DNA of 64,000 bases, taken from NCBI RefSeq assembly GCF_900108855.1, contig NZ_FNXY01000002.1:310001-374000 (forward strand), written 5' to 3'. The notes under the pieces are model-generated. The model did no database searches and was not told the DNA's origin. It saw only the letters and a program-made list of their open reading frames with translations. Of this stretch, positions 17,540 through 26,453 are shown one piece after another. The stretch comes from Dyadobacter koreensis (GTDB lineage: Bacteria; Bacteroidota; Bacteroidia; Cytophagales; Spirosomataceae). How positions within the stretch are numbered: the stretch's first letter is position 1; every line of letters begins with the position of its first letter. The position numbers and the translations under genes are program-made.

Positions 17540-19132
17540 ATGGATATTAATCGACGAGAATTTTTAGGAAAAATAGGGCTAGGCGCCCTTCAGGTTGGAT
17601 TGATCAGCCAAATGCCTTTATCATCCTGGGCATCGTCCGCAGCAAATACCGGATTACCAAGAAGTTTACCGGAAGCACAGGGCGTAAGTTCAAAAGGTAT
17701 TCTGGATTTTGTAAATGCGGTTGAAACAAAGAATCTGAATTTACATAGTCTGATTGTCGTGCGTCACGGAAATATTGTTGCGGAAGGTTGGTGGGGTCCT
17801 TATGCTCCCGAACTGAAACATACGCTTTATTCACTGAGCAAGAGTTTTACATCAACGGCAATCGGGTTGGCGGTAGCTGAGGGGAAATTGAAAGTCGAGG
17901 ATAGAGTAGTGTCATTCTTTCCAAAAGATCTACCGGCAACGATTAGTCCAAATCTGGCTGCGATGCGGGTAAAAGATTTACTGACGATGTCAACCGGGCA
18001 TGACACGGACAGCACACCTTCGTTACGAAATTCTCAGGAAACGAATTGGGTAAAAAGTTTTTTAGCATTGCCCGTTGAACACGAACCCGGAACATTTTTT
18101 GTTTATAACAGTGGCGCAACCTATATGCTTTCGGCGATTATTCAAAAATTAACTGGAGAGAATTTGCTGACTTATCTAACGCCTCGGCTTTTCAAACCAT
18201 TAAATATTGTCGGTGCAGACTGGGAAGTCGATCCAAACGGAATCAACACTGGCGGATGGGGTTTACGTTTGAAAACCGAAGATATAGCCAAATTCGGTCA
18301 GTTACTGATTCAGAAAGGTATGTGGAACGGGAAAAGGCTGGTTGCTGAGAACTGGATAAAAGATGCCACAAGTTCCCAGGTGCAATCCAAAGGCGGTTCC
18401 CGAAAAAAAGAAGAAAATGACTGGCTGCAAGGTTATGGATATCAATTCTGGCGCTGTCGTCATGACGCATTCAGGGGAGATGGTGCTTATGGACAATATT
18501 GTATAGTGCTTCCGAAAGAAGATCTGGTTATTGCGATAACCAGTGAAACCGCCGATATGCAGGGAATTCTGGATCAGGTTTGGGATCATATTTTGCCATC
18601 GCTCAAAACAAGTGTGATTGCAGCCGACAAGCCAGGACAGGCACAGTTAAAGCAAAAATTATCGACACTTGCACTACCTCTTATGAAGGGGAAAACAACA
18701 TCCGAAGTGGCTGGCAAGGTGAGTGGAAAGATTTATGCGATCGGTGAAAATAAATTGTCAATCAGCAATATATCTCTTACTTTCAAGGATGGCGGATGTG
18801 ATTTTAAGATTAGAGATGATAAAGGAGAGCACGTCGTAAGCTGTGGAATTAATAAATGGAAAGAAGGTATTACGGATATCAGTACTTTGCCATTGAAATT
18901 AACACAGACAATAATTCCTGGCGAAACAAAAACTAAAATCGCAGCAAGCGGCACCTGGACAGACGATAATACATTTGAAATGACCTGGCGTTTTATTGAA
19001 ACGGCACATTATGAAATAGTTAAATGCCGGTTTGACAAGGGAGATATGGAAACAGAGTTTCTAAGAAGTCTGGCTATTCTGGGTAATACCAAAGACGCCC
19101 GGCCTGTTTTAAAAGGGAAATTGGTTAGCTAA
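17540..19132 (+). CDS. Serine hydrolase of the class C beta-lactamase fold
   Basis: Exported serine hydrolase of 530 residues. Twin-Arg-like signal sequence (INRREFLGKIGLGALQVGL) at the N-terminus. The catalytic SxxK is in YSLSKSFTSTA (near residue 95), the Tyr motif is YNSGATY (near residue 187), and the GGWGLRLKTEDIAKFGQLL segment is typical of beta-lactamase-related esterases and peptidases. A further domain of about 150 residues follows (GKVSGKIYAIGENK onward), probably a lipocalin-like DUF. I start at ATG 17540; the longer frame from TTG 17513 would put nine residues before the signal peptide. A terminator follows. The substrate is unknown. Confidence 0.85.
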   Translation: MDINRREFLGKIGLGALQVGLISQMPLSSWASSAANTGLPRSLPEAQGVSSKGILDFVNAVETKNLNLHSLIVVRHGNIVAEGWWGPYAPELKHTLYSLSKSFTSTAIGLAVAEGKLKVEDRVVSFFPKDLPATISPNLAAMRVKDLLTMSTGHDTDSTPSLRNSQETNWVKSFLALPVEHEPGTFFVYNSGATYMLSAIIQKLTGENLLTYLTPRLFKPLNIVGADWEVDPNGINTGGWGLRLKTEDIAKFGQLLIQKGMWNGKRLVAENWIKDATSSQVQSKGGSRKKEENDWLQGYGYQFWRCRHDAFRGDGAYGQYCIVLPKEDLVIAITSETADMQGILDQVWDHILPSLKTSVIAADKPGQAQLKQKLSTLALPLMKGKTTSEVAGKVSGKIYAIGENKLSISNISLTFKDGGCDFKIRDDKGEHVVSCGINKWKEGITDISTLPLKLTQTIIPGETKTKIAASGTWTDDNTFEMTWRFIETAHYEIVKCRFDKGDMETEFLRSLAILGNTKDARPVLKGKLVS

Positions 19133-19159
19133 AGTAATCTGGCATTATTATTTAAAGCA

Positions 19160-19193
19160 AAGAGCATCAGTCATCGTGGCTGGTGCTCTTTTT
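19160..19193 (+). terminator. Intrinsic terminator after the serine hydrolase
   Basis: An 11-base stem (AAGAGCATCAG paired with CTGGTGCTCTT, one G-T pair) is followed by TTTTT. It lies 27 bases after the serine hydrolase stop and just before the next start. Confidence 0.8.
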
Positions 19194-19215
19194 GAAGCTA
19201 ATAGAACTGATTATT

Positions 19216-20484
19216 ATGAAAAGAATAAACCTGATTATACTATGTGCGCTTGCAGGAACCACATTTTTCAGCTGTGGAAATAAAGAGGAAAAGCAAACCG
19301 CAGAAAGCGGGGCGGATACCGTACAAACCGAAGAACAAACGGCTGTGGACAGTGTGAATCTGCCGGCACCGTTCGCAACAAAATCGACGGAGAAAAGACC
19401 TGACGTTGAAGGCTGGAAAGATAACCAGATGCCAAAAGCTCCCGAAGGGTTTGTGGTAACAAAATATGCAGACAAGCTTGACAATCCCCGATGGACTTAT
19501 GAAGCACCCAATGGTGATGTTTTTGTTGCTGAGTCTGCAACGAAAAAAAGTGCAGACCGAATTACAATTCTTCGTGACGTAAACAAAGATGGCATTCCTG
19601 AAATGCGGGAAATTTTTATTGAAAAATTGAAGCAGCCACTTGGAATGCTGGTATTAAAAAATTATTTTTATATAGCTAATACAGACGGGATTACGCGTTA
19701 TCCCTACAAGGCGGGCGATACTAAAATTACTGGAAAAGGGGAGAAGATTTTAGAGCTTCCAGCCGGTGGATACAACAATCACTGGACAAGAAATTTACTT
19801 CCAAACGCAGATGGATCGAAGATTTACATTTCTGTTGGATCCGCGAGTAACGTGGCGGAACATGGAATGGATACTGAAAAGCGCCGTGCAAATATTTTGG
19901 AGATTAATCCTGACGGCACCGGTGAAAAAATATTTGCAAGCGGACTAAGAAATCCCGTCGGAATGGACTGGGCACCTGGCACAAATGTTTTATATACTGC
20001 TGTAAATGAAAGGGATGAATTAGGTGACGAACTTGTTCCTGATTATTTGACAAGTGTGAAAGAAGGAGGGTTTTACGGCTGGCCATATTCTTATTTCGGC
20101 CAACATCCGGATCCTCGCATGAAAGGTGAAGGTAAAGAGCTGGTTGCGAAAGCGATCGTTCCTGACGTTCCGCTAGGATCACACACAGCCTCTCTGGGAT
20201 TGGCGTTTTATAATAAAAATAAATTTCCGGCAAAATATCACAATGGTGCTTTTGTTGGGCAACACGGATCCTGGAACCGTTCGAAAATATCCGGATATAA
20301 GGTAGTTTTTGTTCCTTTTAAAAATGGAAAGCCATCAGGAAAACCGGAAGATTTTTTAACTGGTTTTATTGAAAGTGAGGATAAAGTTTATGGCCGTCCG
20401 GTTGGCGTTACCGTGTTGAACGATGGTTCCATGTTGGTGAATGACGACGAAGGAAAAACGATATGGCGTGTTAGTGCCAAATGA
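19216..20484 (+). CDS. Sorbosone dehydrogenase-family lipoprotein
   Basis: Lipoprotein of 422 residues: signal peptide with lipobox FFSC (Cys20), a low-complexity Glu/Thr linker, then a beta-propeller of the sorbosone/PQQ sugar dehydrogenase type. Landmarks: PNGDVFVAESATKKSADRI, NHWTRNLLPNADGSKIYISVGS, ASGLRNPVGMDWAPG, GGFYGWPYSYFG, GQHGSWNRSKISGYKV. The C-terminal RPVGVTVLNDGSMLVNDD is standard. The start is ATG 19216; a GTG at 19183 falls inside the preceding terminator. It is a distant paralogue of the protein at 5452. Cofactor and substrate not provable from sequence. Confidence 0.82.
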   Translation: MKRINLIILCALAGTTFFSCGNKEEKQTAESGADTVQTEEQTAVDSVNLPAPFATKSTEKRPDVEGWKDNQMPKAPEGFVVTKYADKLDNPRWTYEAPNGDVFVAESATKKSADRITILRDVNKDGIPEMREIFIEKLKQPLGMLVLKNYFYIANTDGITRYPYKAGDTKITGKGEKILELPAGGYNNHWTRNLLPNADGSKIYISVGSASNVAEHGMDTEKRRANILEINPDGTGEKIFASGLRNPVGMDWAPGTNVLYTAVNERDELGDELVPDYLTSVKEGGFYGWPYSYFGQHPDPRMKGEGKELVAKAIVPDVPLGSHTASLGLAFYNKNKFPAKYHNGAFVGQHGSWNRSKISGYKVVFVPFKNGKPSGKPEDFLTGFIESEDKVYGRPVGVTVLNDGSMLVNDDEGKTIWRVSAK

Positions 20485-20514
20485 GAATATTAGCTCTGAG
20501 AGATAAAATAGATG

Positions 20515-20542
20515 GCCTGATCCGAATGGATCAGGCTTTTTT
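20515..20542 (+). terminator. Intrinsic terminator between convergent genes
   Basis: GCCTGATCC and GGATCAGGC form a 9-base stem with loop gaat, followed by TTTTTT. It ends the sugar dehydrogenase transcript just before the stop of the convergent HAD gene. Confidence 0.85.
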
Positions 20543-20544
20543 CT

Positions 20545-21360
20545 TTACTGTTCGTTGGATGGCACGGTCTGATCAACCAAAGTCGACAAAATCTCTACAA
20601 CGCCATTTTCGTCGTTACTTTTTGCTATAAATCTTGCCACACTTTTTATGTCTTCATGGGCGTTCGCCATAGCGTAGGAATAATATCCTTTCTGGAGCAT
20701 TTCAAGGTCATTGAAATAATCACCGAAAACCATAGTTTCTGCGAAAGTTACCCCGAATTTTTCCTGTAAAACTTCCATCGCCTTTCCTTTATTCGCCTGC
20801 TTATGAGAAATATCCAGCCAGATTGGTCCGGAAACTTTAACCTGCAACGTATCCTGAAGATGCTTGTAATGCGGATAACTGTTCCCTTCGGAACCGGCGA
20901 GATCGCAAAGCGTAAATTTCAGAAACTGGTCATCTTCTACTTTCAGCAGATCGTCCACGATTTCATAACGCTCAAAATATAATTTCAGATGGTCGATAAA
21001 TTCAGGCTCCGAACTTTCGACATACGCTTTTTTCTTCCCACAAATCACCGCATACGTTCCCCCAATACTTCTTGCCTTTACGATCAGATCCCGCACAATT
21101 TGCTGATCCATATCCTGAACATGAATTTCTTCATTCTGGTATACCACGTAACTTCCGTTTTCCGCAGCAAAAATCACTTCATCTTTTACTTCATCCAGCG
21201 TCTTCAAAAGATTGTAATACTGCCTCCCACTGGCTGCCACAAAAATGATCCCCTGATCCTTTAACTTTCTGAAAACAGGCAAAAAAGAATTGCTTAACTC
21301 ATGCTTCGAATTAAGAAGCGTACCGTCCATGTCGGTTGCAACCAGTTTGATATCTGACAT
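20545..21360 (-). CDS. Cof-type HAD-IIB family phosphatase
   Basis: Cytosolic sugar-phosphate or nucleotide phosphatase of 271 residues. HAD motif I is VATDMDGTLLNSKHE (residues 6-20, Asp nucleophile and acid), motif II FVAASGRQYYNLL, motif III Lys near residue 195 (KQANKGKAMEVL) and motif IV VFGDYFNDLEMLQ. A C2-type cap of about 100 residues separates motifs II and III, as in Cof/YidA. The start is ATG at 21360, the upstream in-frame TTG being poorly placed. Substrate range in this group is broad and cannot be predicted. Confidence 0.9.
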   Translation of the reverse strand: MSDIKLVATDMDGTLLNSKHELSNSFLPVFRKLKDQGIIFVAASGRQYYNLLKTLDEVKDEVIFAAENGSYVVYQNEEIHVQDMDQQIVRDLIVKARSIGGTYAVICGKKKAYVESSEPEFIDHLKLYFERYEIVDDLLKVEDDQFLKFTLCDLAGSEGNSYPHYKHLQDTLQVKVSGPIWLDISHKQANKGKAMEVLQEKFGVTFAETMVFGDYFNDLEMLQKGYYSYAMANAHEDIKSVARFIAKSNDENGVVEILSTLVDQTVPSNEQ

Positions 21361-21520
21361 TTTAATCTGTTTACTAATCAATATTTATACAAAGAACGTT
21401 GAGTCCAATGAAAAAATCGCTGAAGGAGGAGAAAATTTGTGTTTATCAGACACTTAAAATTATTAAACCGTTTGACAACTCGATATATTCAAATCAGGAC
21501 ACCTGGAAATTAGGACCACG

Positions 21521-22393
21521 CTACTCGCTTTTTCGCCAGTCGTAGTTGACTATTCTTTGAGATGAAGAATTCTCCGTTTTATGTACAAATTTTGCCTGTC
21601 CAACAAATGTTTTTGCGGCATATTCAGTATATAAGGTAGATTCAAATCTTTCTTTTAAGAGAGAAAAATTATCTTCATTATCTAAAATATCCGGATCGAC
21701 ATTTATTATGATTGAAATGAATTTAAGATTTTCACCTTCAATTTTATCATAGATCCTTGTATCTGAAACAAGTTTTAAATTTTCCGAAAGTTTTTTATCC
21801 ATAGAACTACTTTCCCTGTCATTAAATGATTCTTTAAGAAACGGAACTGCTTTTGTTTCGGAGGACATAAGTGCTATAAAAGGGATAGAGAACGCGAAAA
21901 TTATCATAAACGAAAAAGCGAAGCTCAAACCAATTGTTTTAAAGTTCGGTTTGAATACAGATTTCGGATCATAGGAAATCACTTTTGTACCTGCAACTAA
22001 ATCTCCAATTCTTCGGCCTGGGCTAAACAGGATCACAATTACTTCGATAGGCCATAGTATGCAAAATATATTTCTTACAAGACATTTCATCGGTCCCGCT
22101 GGTAAGTTGTCAGCGTTATTTACGATTTGCGTTTTCATAATTCTTTTAGCGGGGCTTCATCCGTCAAATGAATCTTTACACAGATACAACGCAAATCCAA
22201 TTACGATAAAATAAAAAGTGTTGTGGTTGAAAAAGTTAAAATCAGGTTGTTCGTGATTTATTTCAAAAGAATTTGAAGAATTAAAAATAAGCCCGGTAGC
22301 GCTGAATGAAACTGCCACGATCGTCATTATAAAATGATCTAAAATCATAGAAACAAAACGCGAGCCTGCGTTAGGGATAGTGGAGTCTTGCAT
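21521..22393 (-). pseudogene. RDD-family membrane protein interrupted by an in-frame TGA
   Basis: Two consecutive pieces in the same frame together make one RDD-family protein. The first (22393-22160) holds the diagnostic RFVSMILDH (Arg, Asp) and the second transmembrane segment ending LYLCKDSFDG; then a TGA at 22159-22157; then SPAKRIMKTQIVNN and the rest (PGRRIGDLVAGTKVI, third helix and a soluble tail). The family usually reads K-D-x-x-x-G-R-S-x-G-K-R here, so the stop sits exactly on the conserved Arg and a single C-to-T change (CGA to TGA) would explain it. No frameshift is needed. A restart at ATG 22138 would give an unlikely protein without the first two helices. Function of RDD proteins is mostly unknown, some act as ion antiporters. 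Confidence 0.8.
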
Positions 22394-22469
22394 TCTAGAC
22401 GAGAAAATAAAGAATTATATAAGATTAGGATTTACGAATGAAATTATAGGAATTATTGGTTACAAAATA

Positions 22470-22500
22470 TCAGGCTTCGATTATATTAATCGAAGCCTGA
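22470..22500 (-). terminator. Strong hairpin terminator after the PhyH gene
   Basis: A perfect 14-base stem (TCAGGCTTCGATTA at 22470-22483, TAATCGAAGCCTGA at 22487-22500) with a 3-base loop, followed on the minus strand by a T-rich stretch (ATATTTTGTA). It lies 17 bases after the stop of the dioxygenase gene. Confidence 0.85.
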
Positions 22501-22516
22501 TGCGATATAAATTACA

Positions 22517-23488
22517 TCACCACTTATCCAACCCCAACAATTTTCTCCCCAAATCCGACAATTCAGCCGTTTTATATTTCGTTTTCTCCCAATTTCTGGG
22601 ATCGCCCGGGAAAGCGTAACCCTCCGGGGCCTGTCTTTCTTTCCATGAATTTATTCTCCATTGACGTAATTCCTCATCGTCTTCCTGTGCTGGCATCATA
22701 GCGATATATTGTGCCAGGCGTACCTTGTTTTCACTCCTGTTTGCCCTGATTCCATGTGGTTGCGAACTATTGAAGATCAGTAAGTCTCCGGCGTTCATTT
22801 TTACTTTTACCAGTTCAAAACCCGTCGTATCCGGTTGAAAATGATTGCGATCTTCGGGCTGGGTCAATTTCCAGGTATCATAGGTTCTGAATAATTCTGG
22901 TATGCACTGAAAACCACCCATATTTTCGTCATCCTGGTCTGCCAATGCCAAAACGCCCTGGACGTTCTGAGGTTTTGTCTCCGGATCATAATCCCAGTGA
23001 ATAAAACCTTTGTAATCAAAACCGGGCCTTAATGGCAAATTCAGGTTCGCCCGATCGATCGTGACCCATAATTTTTCTGTTCCCCAGATGTCTGTAAATG
23101 CTTCATGGACTTTCGGGAACTGGCGATTATCCCACATGTATTGATGATTATAAACTTCCACCATTCCCGTATTCGTCAGTTCTTTCATTTTCATTTCAGC
23201 ACGTGGCGGCGCATACCAGGTTTCAGGATCGTTCGGGTCTTTTTCTTCAAATTCCCAAAGGAAATCTGCAAGTTTTTTGACCTGATCTTTTGGAACGGCA
23301 TCCTTAACAACGATATACCCATTTGTAATCCAGAATTGCCAGTCTTCTTCGCTTAACAGCCGAAGCGGCTTCCCGTTACTTCTGTCATTCAATTTAATGT
23401 TGCTCGACTTTGCAGTAGAAGGATTTCCAGGAATATCTTTATGAGCGTTGGAAGGCACCATCGTAGGAGCCATAGTTTGATGTTCCAT
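22517..23488 (-). CDS. Phytanoyl-CoA dioxygenase (PhyH) family protein
   Basis: Fe(II)/2-oxoglutarate-dependent dioxygenase of 323 residues. The HxD metal pair is in FIHWDYDPETK (near residue 160), the distal His in SSQPHGIRANRSENKVRL with the Arg that binds 2-oxoglutarate a few residues on (near residues 245-255). No signal peptide, so cytosolic. It is transcribed divergently from an AraC regulator whose start is 174 bases away, which probably controls it. Bacterial PhyH proteins hydroxylate many small molecules; the substrate here cannot be named. The N-terminal 30 residues are low-complexity (Met/Pro/Ser-rich). Confidence 0.85.
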   Translation of the reverse strand: MEHQTMAPTMVPSNAHKDIPGNPSTAKSSNIKLNDRSNGKPLRLLSEEDWQFWITNGYIVVKDAVPKDQVKKLADFLWEFEEKDPNDPETWYAPPRAEMKMKELTNTGMVEVYNHQYMWDNRQFPKVHEAFTDIWGTEKLWVTIDRANLNLPLRPGFDYKGFIHWDYDPETKPQNVQGVLALADQDDENMGGFQCIPELFRTYDTWKLTQPEDRNHFQPDTTGFELVKVKMNAGDLLIFNSSQPHGIRANRSENKVRLAQYIAMMPAQEDDEELRQWRINSWKERQAPEGYAFPGDPRNWEKTKYKTAELSDLGRKLLGLDKW

Positions 23489-23662
23489 TTGATATGATAT
23501 TTTTACATGATTTAATATGACAAAGTTACTGTGTCACTTTACCCATATCAACCGTTACAATAACCATCATTTGCTCTCTATTGATATTTTAAATAAATTA
23601 ATACGATGAAATAGCAAATTGAAGTCGGATTTCTCTAAATCAAATCTCATAAAAATGAAATC

Positions 23663-24508
23663 ATGAAGATAATCCGTGAGAATATTGCTCCTGACAAGGG
23701 AAGTTCGTTTAAAGTCCTGCTAACACCGGGTTTAAACGATACATTTCTCTGGCATTTTCATCCGGAATATGAAATTGTATTCGTCGAGGGAACCAGCGGG
23801 ACGCGTCATGTGGGCGATCATACCTCCGTTTATGAAGGCAGCGATCTGGTTTTTATCGGTCCTAATATTCCGCATCTAAACTTTGACTATGGCGTTCGGA
23901 ACGAGTGTGAGCAGGTGATTATTCAAATGAAAGAGAATTTTCTGGGTAAAGATTTTCTGAATATTCCTGAATTTGGTTCCATAAAATTACTTTTCGAAAA
24001 GTCACACTACGGGCTTTCTTTTTCAGGTTCCACCAAGCAAATTGTGGGTGATAAATTGAAAGAGCTGCCAAAACTTGATCATTTCGACCAGCTTATGTCA
24101 CTGCTTCAAATTTTAAGAATACTGGCTTCTACGGATCAGGTGACGGTTTTGAATAATTCTCCGGCAGGAAATAAATCTCTGCAAAAAGAGCAGATGCGCA
24201 TGGATTCGATTTATAAATATGTAGAGACCCATTTTGATCAGAATCCGGATGTTAATTTTATAGCAGAACAAGTAAATCTGTCTACGGCGGCATTTTGCAG
24301 GTATTTTAAAAAGAATACGAAAATGACGTTTACTGATTTTGTTAACCAATACCGTATTAATCAGGCAAAGAATTATTTGTTACAGGATAAGACCATTTCT
24401 GAAACCTGTTTCGCTGTTGGTTTTGAAAGTTTGTCTTATTTTAACAAATTGTTCAAGAAAATAGAAGGCGAAAATCCGTCAGAATTTAAGAAGCGGTATT
24501 TGAAATGA
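23663..24508 (+). CDS. AraC-family regulator with N-terminal cupin
   Basis: Transcription factor of 281 residues. The first 130 residues form a cupin-like sensor (FLWHFHPEYEIVFVEGTSGTRHVGDH, FIGPNIPHLNFDYG). The C-terminal 100 residues carry the double HTH: DPNVNFIAEQVNLS-type first helix pair (VNFIAEQVNLSTAAFCRYFKK) and the AraC signature region ISETCFAVGFESLSYFNKLFKK. This layout is common for regulators of sugar genes. The divergent PhyH gene is the natural target. Start ATG at 23663; an upstream ATG at 23655 meets a stop at once. Confidence 0.9.
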   Translation: MKIIRENIAPDKGSSFKVLLTPGLNDTFLWHFHPEYEIVFVEGTSGTRHVGDHTSVYEGSDLVFIGPNIPHLNFDYGVRNECEQVIIQMKENFLGKDFLNIPEFGSIKLLFEKSHYGLSFSGSTKQIVGDKLKELPKLDHFDQLMSLLQILRILASTDQVTVLNNSPAGNKSLQKEQMRMDSIYKYVETHFDQNPDVNFIAEQVNLSTAAFCRYFKKNTKMTFTDFVNQYRINQAKNYLLQDKTISETCFAVGFESLSYFNKLFKKIEGENPSEFKKRYLK

Positions 24509-24531
24509 TGAAGAGTAATGCTTCGATTACA

Positions 24532-24738
24532 CAGGAAACTCCTACGAAGTTAAGTTTCGCGAATTAGCATGATTTTCCGGAAACAGGAGACGGCGGATGC
24601 CGTCAAAAAGTCATTAGGAAATCTTTTACCTAGTTTCAGTTTTTCAAATATTGGAAGAAGCAGCTCGTTACGAGCTTCCTGTTTATAGTATTCGTAAATT
24701 TGCTCTGTGTGTGGCTCCGTTGGAGCCTCCTGCTCCTG
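24532..24738. repeat. Cluster of four tailed hairpin repeats, two per orientation
   Basis: The 370-base gap 24509-24878 holds four units of the dispersed hairpin family. Minus orientation: 24532-24551 (CAGGAAACTCCTACGAAGTT, the reverse complement of the 47399 unit with one change) and 24584-24604 (CAGGA, then GACGGC, loop, GCCGTC). Plus orientation: 24662-24688 (AGCTCG, loop tta, CGAGCT, tail tCCTGTTTATAG) and 24713-24738 (GGCTCC, loop gtt, GGAGCC, tail tCCTGCTCCTGG). Stems differ in sequence but stay complementary; the CCTG tail is shared. The gap has no other gene apart from the possible 5-prime end of the bestrophin gene. Confidence 0.78.
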
Positions 24739-24878
24739 GTATGCGGTTCTCTTGAATAGAATAGAAATGCGTTATAATATTCCGCGTATATTTTACTTAC
24801 ATATTTACTACTCAAACTCCTTACTATGTACATCAATCGTTACCTTAATCCACTCATTCTCTACTATTATCCCGGCGG

Positions 24879-25817
24879 ATGATTCTTCTCTCTCTATTTA
24901 CCGGTTCTATGGCCATTTTATCCTATGACTATCTGGGATGGAAATGGGTGGCGATACCATGGTTGCCGGTATCACTTATCGGTACGGCGACTGCGTTTTT
25001 TGTTGGTTTTAAAAATAATCAATCCTATGACAGAAGCTGGGAAGCCAGAACTGTCTGGGGCGCTATTACGAATAATAGCCGTTCGTTCAGCGCCGCTTTA
25101 AGGGCGTTTGTCGGAGTCGATAACGGGCGCGATATTGATGACGAAATCCGCATAATTGTTTACCGGCATATTGGCTGGCTGTATGCTTTAAAAAATGCTA
25201 TGGCACAAAGAACAAGCTGGGAACATAAGGACAGGGCGAGTGAGCGCCAGAGAAGAGCTTTAGGCACTGAACTTGAAACGTTCGACAAAGAAATTGTCCG
25301 TTATCTTTCACCGGAAGAGGTCGCCTGGATTAAAACCAAGAAAAATATGGCGACACAATTGCTCGACAGACAATCTCAGCATATCAGTCATTTGAGAAAA
25401 AGAGAACTGATCGACACGTATCAACATATCGAGCTGCAAAGGATCATCGCTTCTCTGTATGACGAGCAGGGAAAGAGCGAAAGGATTAAAAATACACCTT
25501 TTCCGCGTCAGTATGCTACGACCTCGATCGTCTTTATTTTCATTTTTATGACACTGCTTCCATTCGGTTTGCTGACAGAATTTCTTGAGCTGGGAGAAAA
25601 ATATATGTGGCTGCTCATTCCATTTAATATGATCGTTTCCTGGGTTTTCATGTTTATGGAATACACCGGAGATGTAAGCGAAAACCCTTTCGAAGGCCTG
25701 TTGAACGATGTTCCGGTACGAACCATTGTCAGAAATATTGAAATCGATCTTAAAGACATGTTAAGCGAAGAAAATCTTCCGTCGAAATGTCCGCCGTTCC
25801 TGGGAGCGATTTTCTGA
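24879..25817 (+). CDS. Bestrophin-like anion channel, N-terminus possibly frameshifted
   Basis: Membrane protein of the bacterial bestrophin family (pentameric anion channel), 312 residues from ATG 24879. Diagnostic segments: WKWVAIPWLPVSLIGTATAFFVGFKNNQSYDRSWEAR near residues 22-58, PRQYATTSIVFIFIFMTLLPFGL (near 210) and ENPFEGLLNDVPV (near 265). The frame starts inside what is usually the first transmembrane helix: relatives have about 30 more residues. Those seem to exist in another frame, from ATG 24826 (MYINRYLNPLILYYYP), whose TGA at 24880-24882 overlaps ATG 24879. A one-base indel near 24870-24880 would fuse them. Either a frameshifted gene, a sequence error, or a coupled short start. 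Confidence 0.8.
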   Translation: MILLSLFTGSMAILSYDYLGWKWVAIPWLPVSLIGTATAFFVGFKNNQSYDRSWEARTVWGAITNNSRSFSAALRAFVGVDNGRDIDDEIRIIVYRHIGWLYALKNAMAQRTSWEHKDRASERQRRALGTELETFDKEIVRYLSPEEVAWIKTKKNMATQLLDRQSQHISHLRKRELIDTYQHIELQRIIASLYDEQGKSERIKNTPFPRQYATTSIVFIFIFMTLLPFGLLTEFLELGEKYMWLLIPFNMIVSWVFMFMEYTGDVSENPFEGLLNDVPVRTIVRNIEIDLKDMLSEENLPSKCPPFLGAIF

Positions 25818-25823
25818 AATTAT

Positions 25824-25868
25824 AAAAAAAGTAAAGACTTACCGACACGATAAGCCTTTACTTTTTTT
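25824..25868. terminator. Bidirectional terminator between bestrophin and ACP genes
   Basis: AAAAAAAGTAAAG at 25824-25836 pairs with CTTTACTTTTTTT at 25856-25868, with a further short CTTA/TAAG pairing inside. It serves both convergent genes and overlaps the last codon region of the ACP gene. Confidence 0.85.
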
Positions 25869-26103
25869 ACGCTGTTGCCACAACTTTTCCTTCAAGATAT
25901 TCACAGAACTGTCGCACAGTTTGAAGACGCTGATAATCTTCATCCGGGATGGAAATCTTAAAAAGATCTTCAAGCTGTAAAACCAGATCGACAGTGTCAA
26001 GACTATCAAGTCCGAGGTCTTTTGAAAGATTAGCGTCGTCTGTAATGGAGTGGTAAGGCAGCCCGCAATTGGCAGCCAGAAGTGCTCTGATTTGCTCGTT
26101 CAT
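25867..26103 (-). CDS. Acyl carrier protein, stand-alone copy
   Basis: Acidic four-helix carrier protein of 78 residues. The phosphopantetheine attachment serine is in DLGLDSLDTVDL (Ser34), the canonical DSL motif, and helix III follows in FKISIPDEDYQRL. It carries growing acyl chains in fatty-acid or specialised lipid synthesis. It is not next to fabF or any other synthase gene here, so it is probably a secondary ACP, not the housekeeping one, which normally sits beside fabF. Partner enzymes are unknown. Confidence 0.9.
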   Translation of the reverse strand: MNEQIRALLAANCGLPYHSITDDANLSKDLGLDSLDTVDLVLQLEDLFKISIPDEDYQRLQTVRQFCEYLEGKVVATA

Positions 26104-26453
26104 ACAAATAAATTGAAGGTTAAGAAATTCTTTTTCCGTATAGTTTATTTCATATGTCCGAGCTCTCGGGTATTGTAGTGAATTAAAATCTGTTACAATT
26201 TACTATACCGTTAACATATCGATTTTGTGGCAGCCTGGGTAAATACATAATAAATTTCTTATCACATCCTTTGGTCATTTTCCTGCATCAGGAGGAGTCA
26301 ATACTCGATTTCTACGTCAGTATTTACCCTTCAAGGCCTACTTAGTAAGGCAATTCAAGGACTAATCTGGAATATTTCATGATTGAATGGATGGTTGAAT
26401 CAATATTCCTAATTTAGGAAATCCGAAACCAAAAAATACAATTCAGATCACCT
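26104..26453. other. Intergenic region between acp and the M28 peptidase
   Basis: These 350 bases separate two divergent genes and must hold both promoters. I see no coding frame, no strong hairpin and no clear TAnnTTTG element. Confidence 0.5.

Noticed and set aside
19183..19215. GTG start for the second sugar dehydrogenase
   Set aside because: The GTG lies inside the terminator hairpin of the previous gene, and ATG 19216 directly precedes a normal lipoprotein signal.
22157..22159. TGA as selenocysteine or reassigned codon
   Set aside because: The site is a conserved Arg, not Cys; there is no SECIS-like element evident, and normal genes in the window end with TGA.
24707..24928. Plus-strand open frame of 73 codons before the bestrophin gene
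   Set aside because: It begins in a hairpin repeat and shares no family features; only the frame from 24826 gives a bestrophin-like start.
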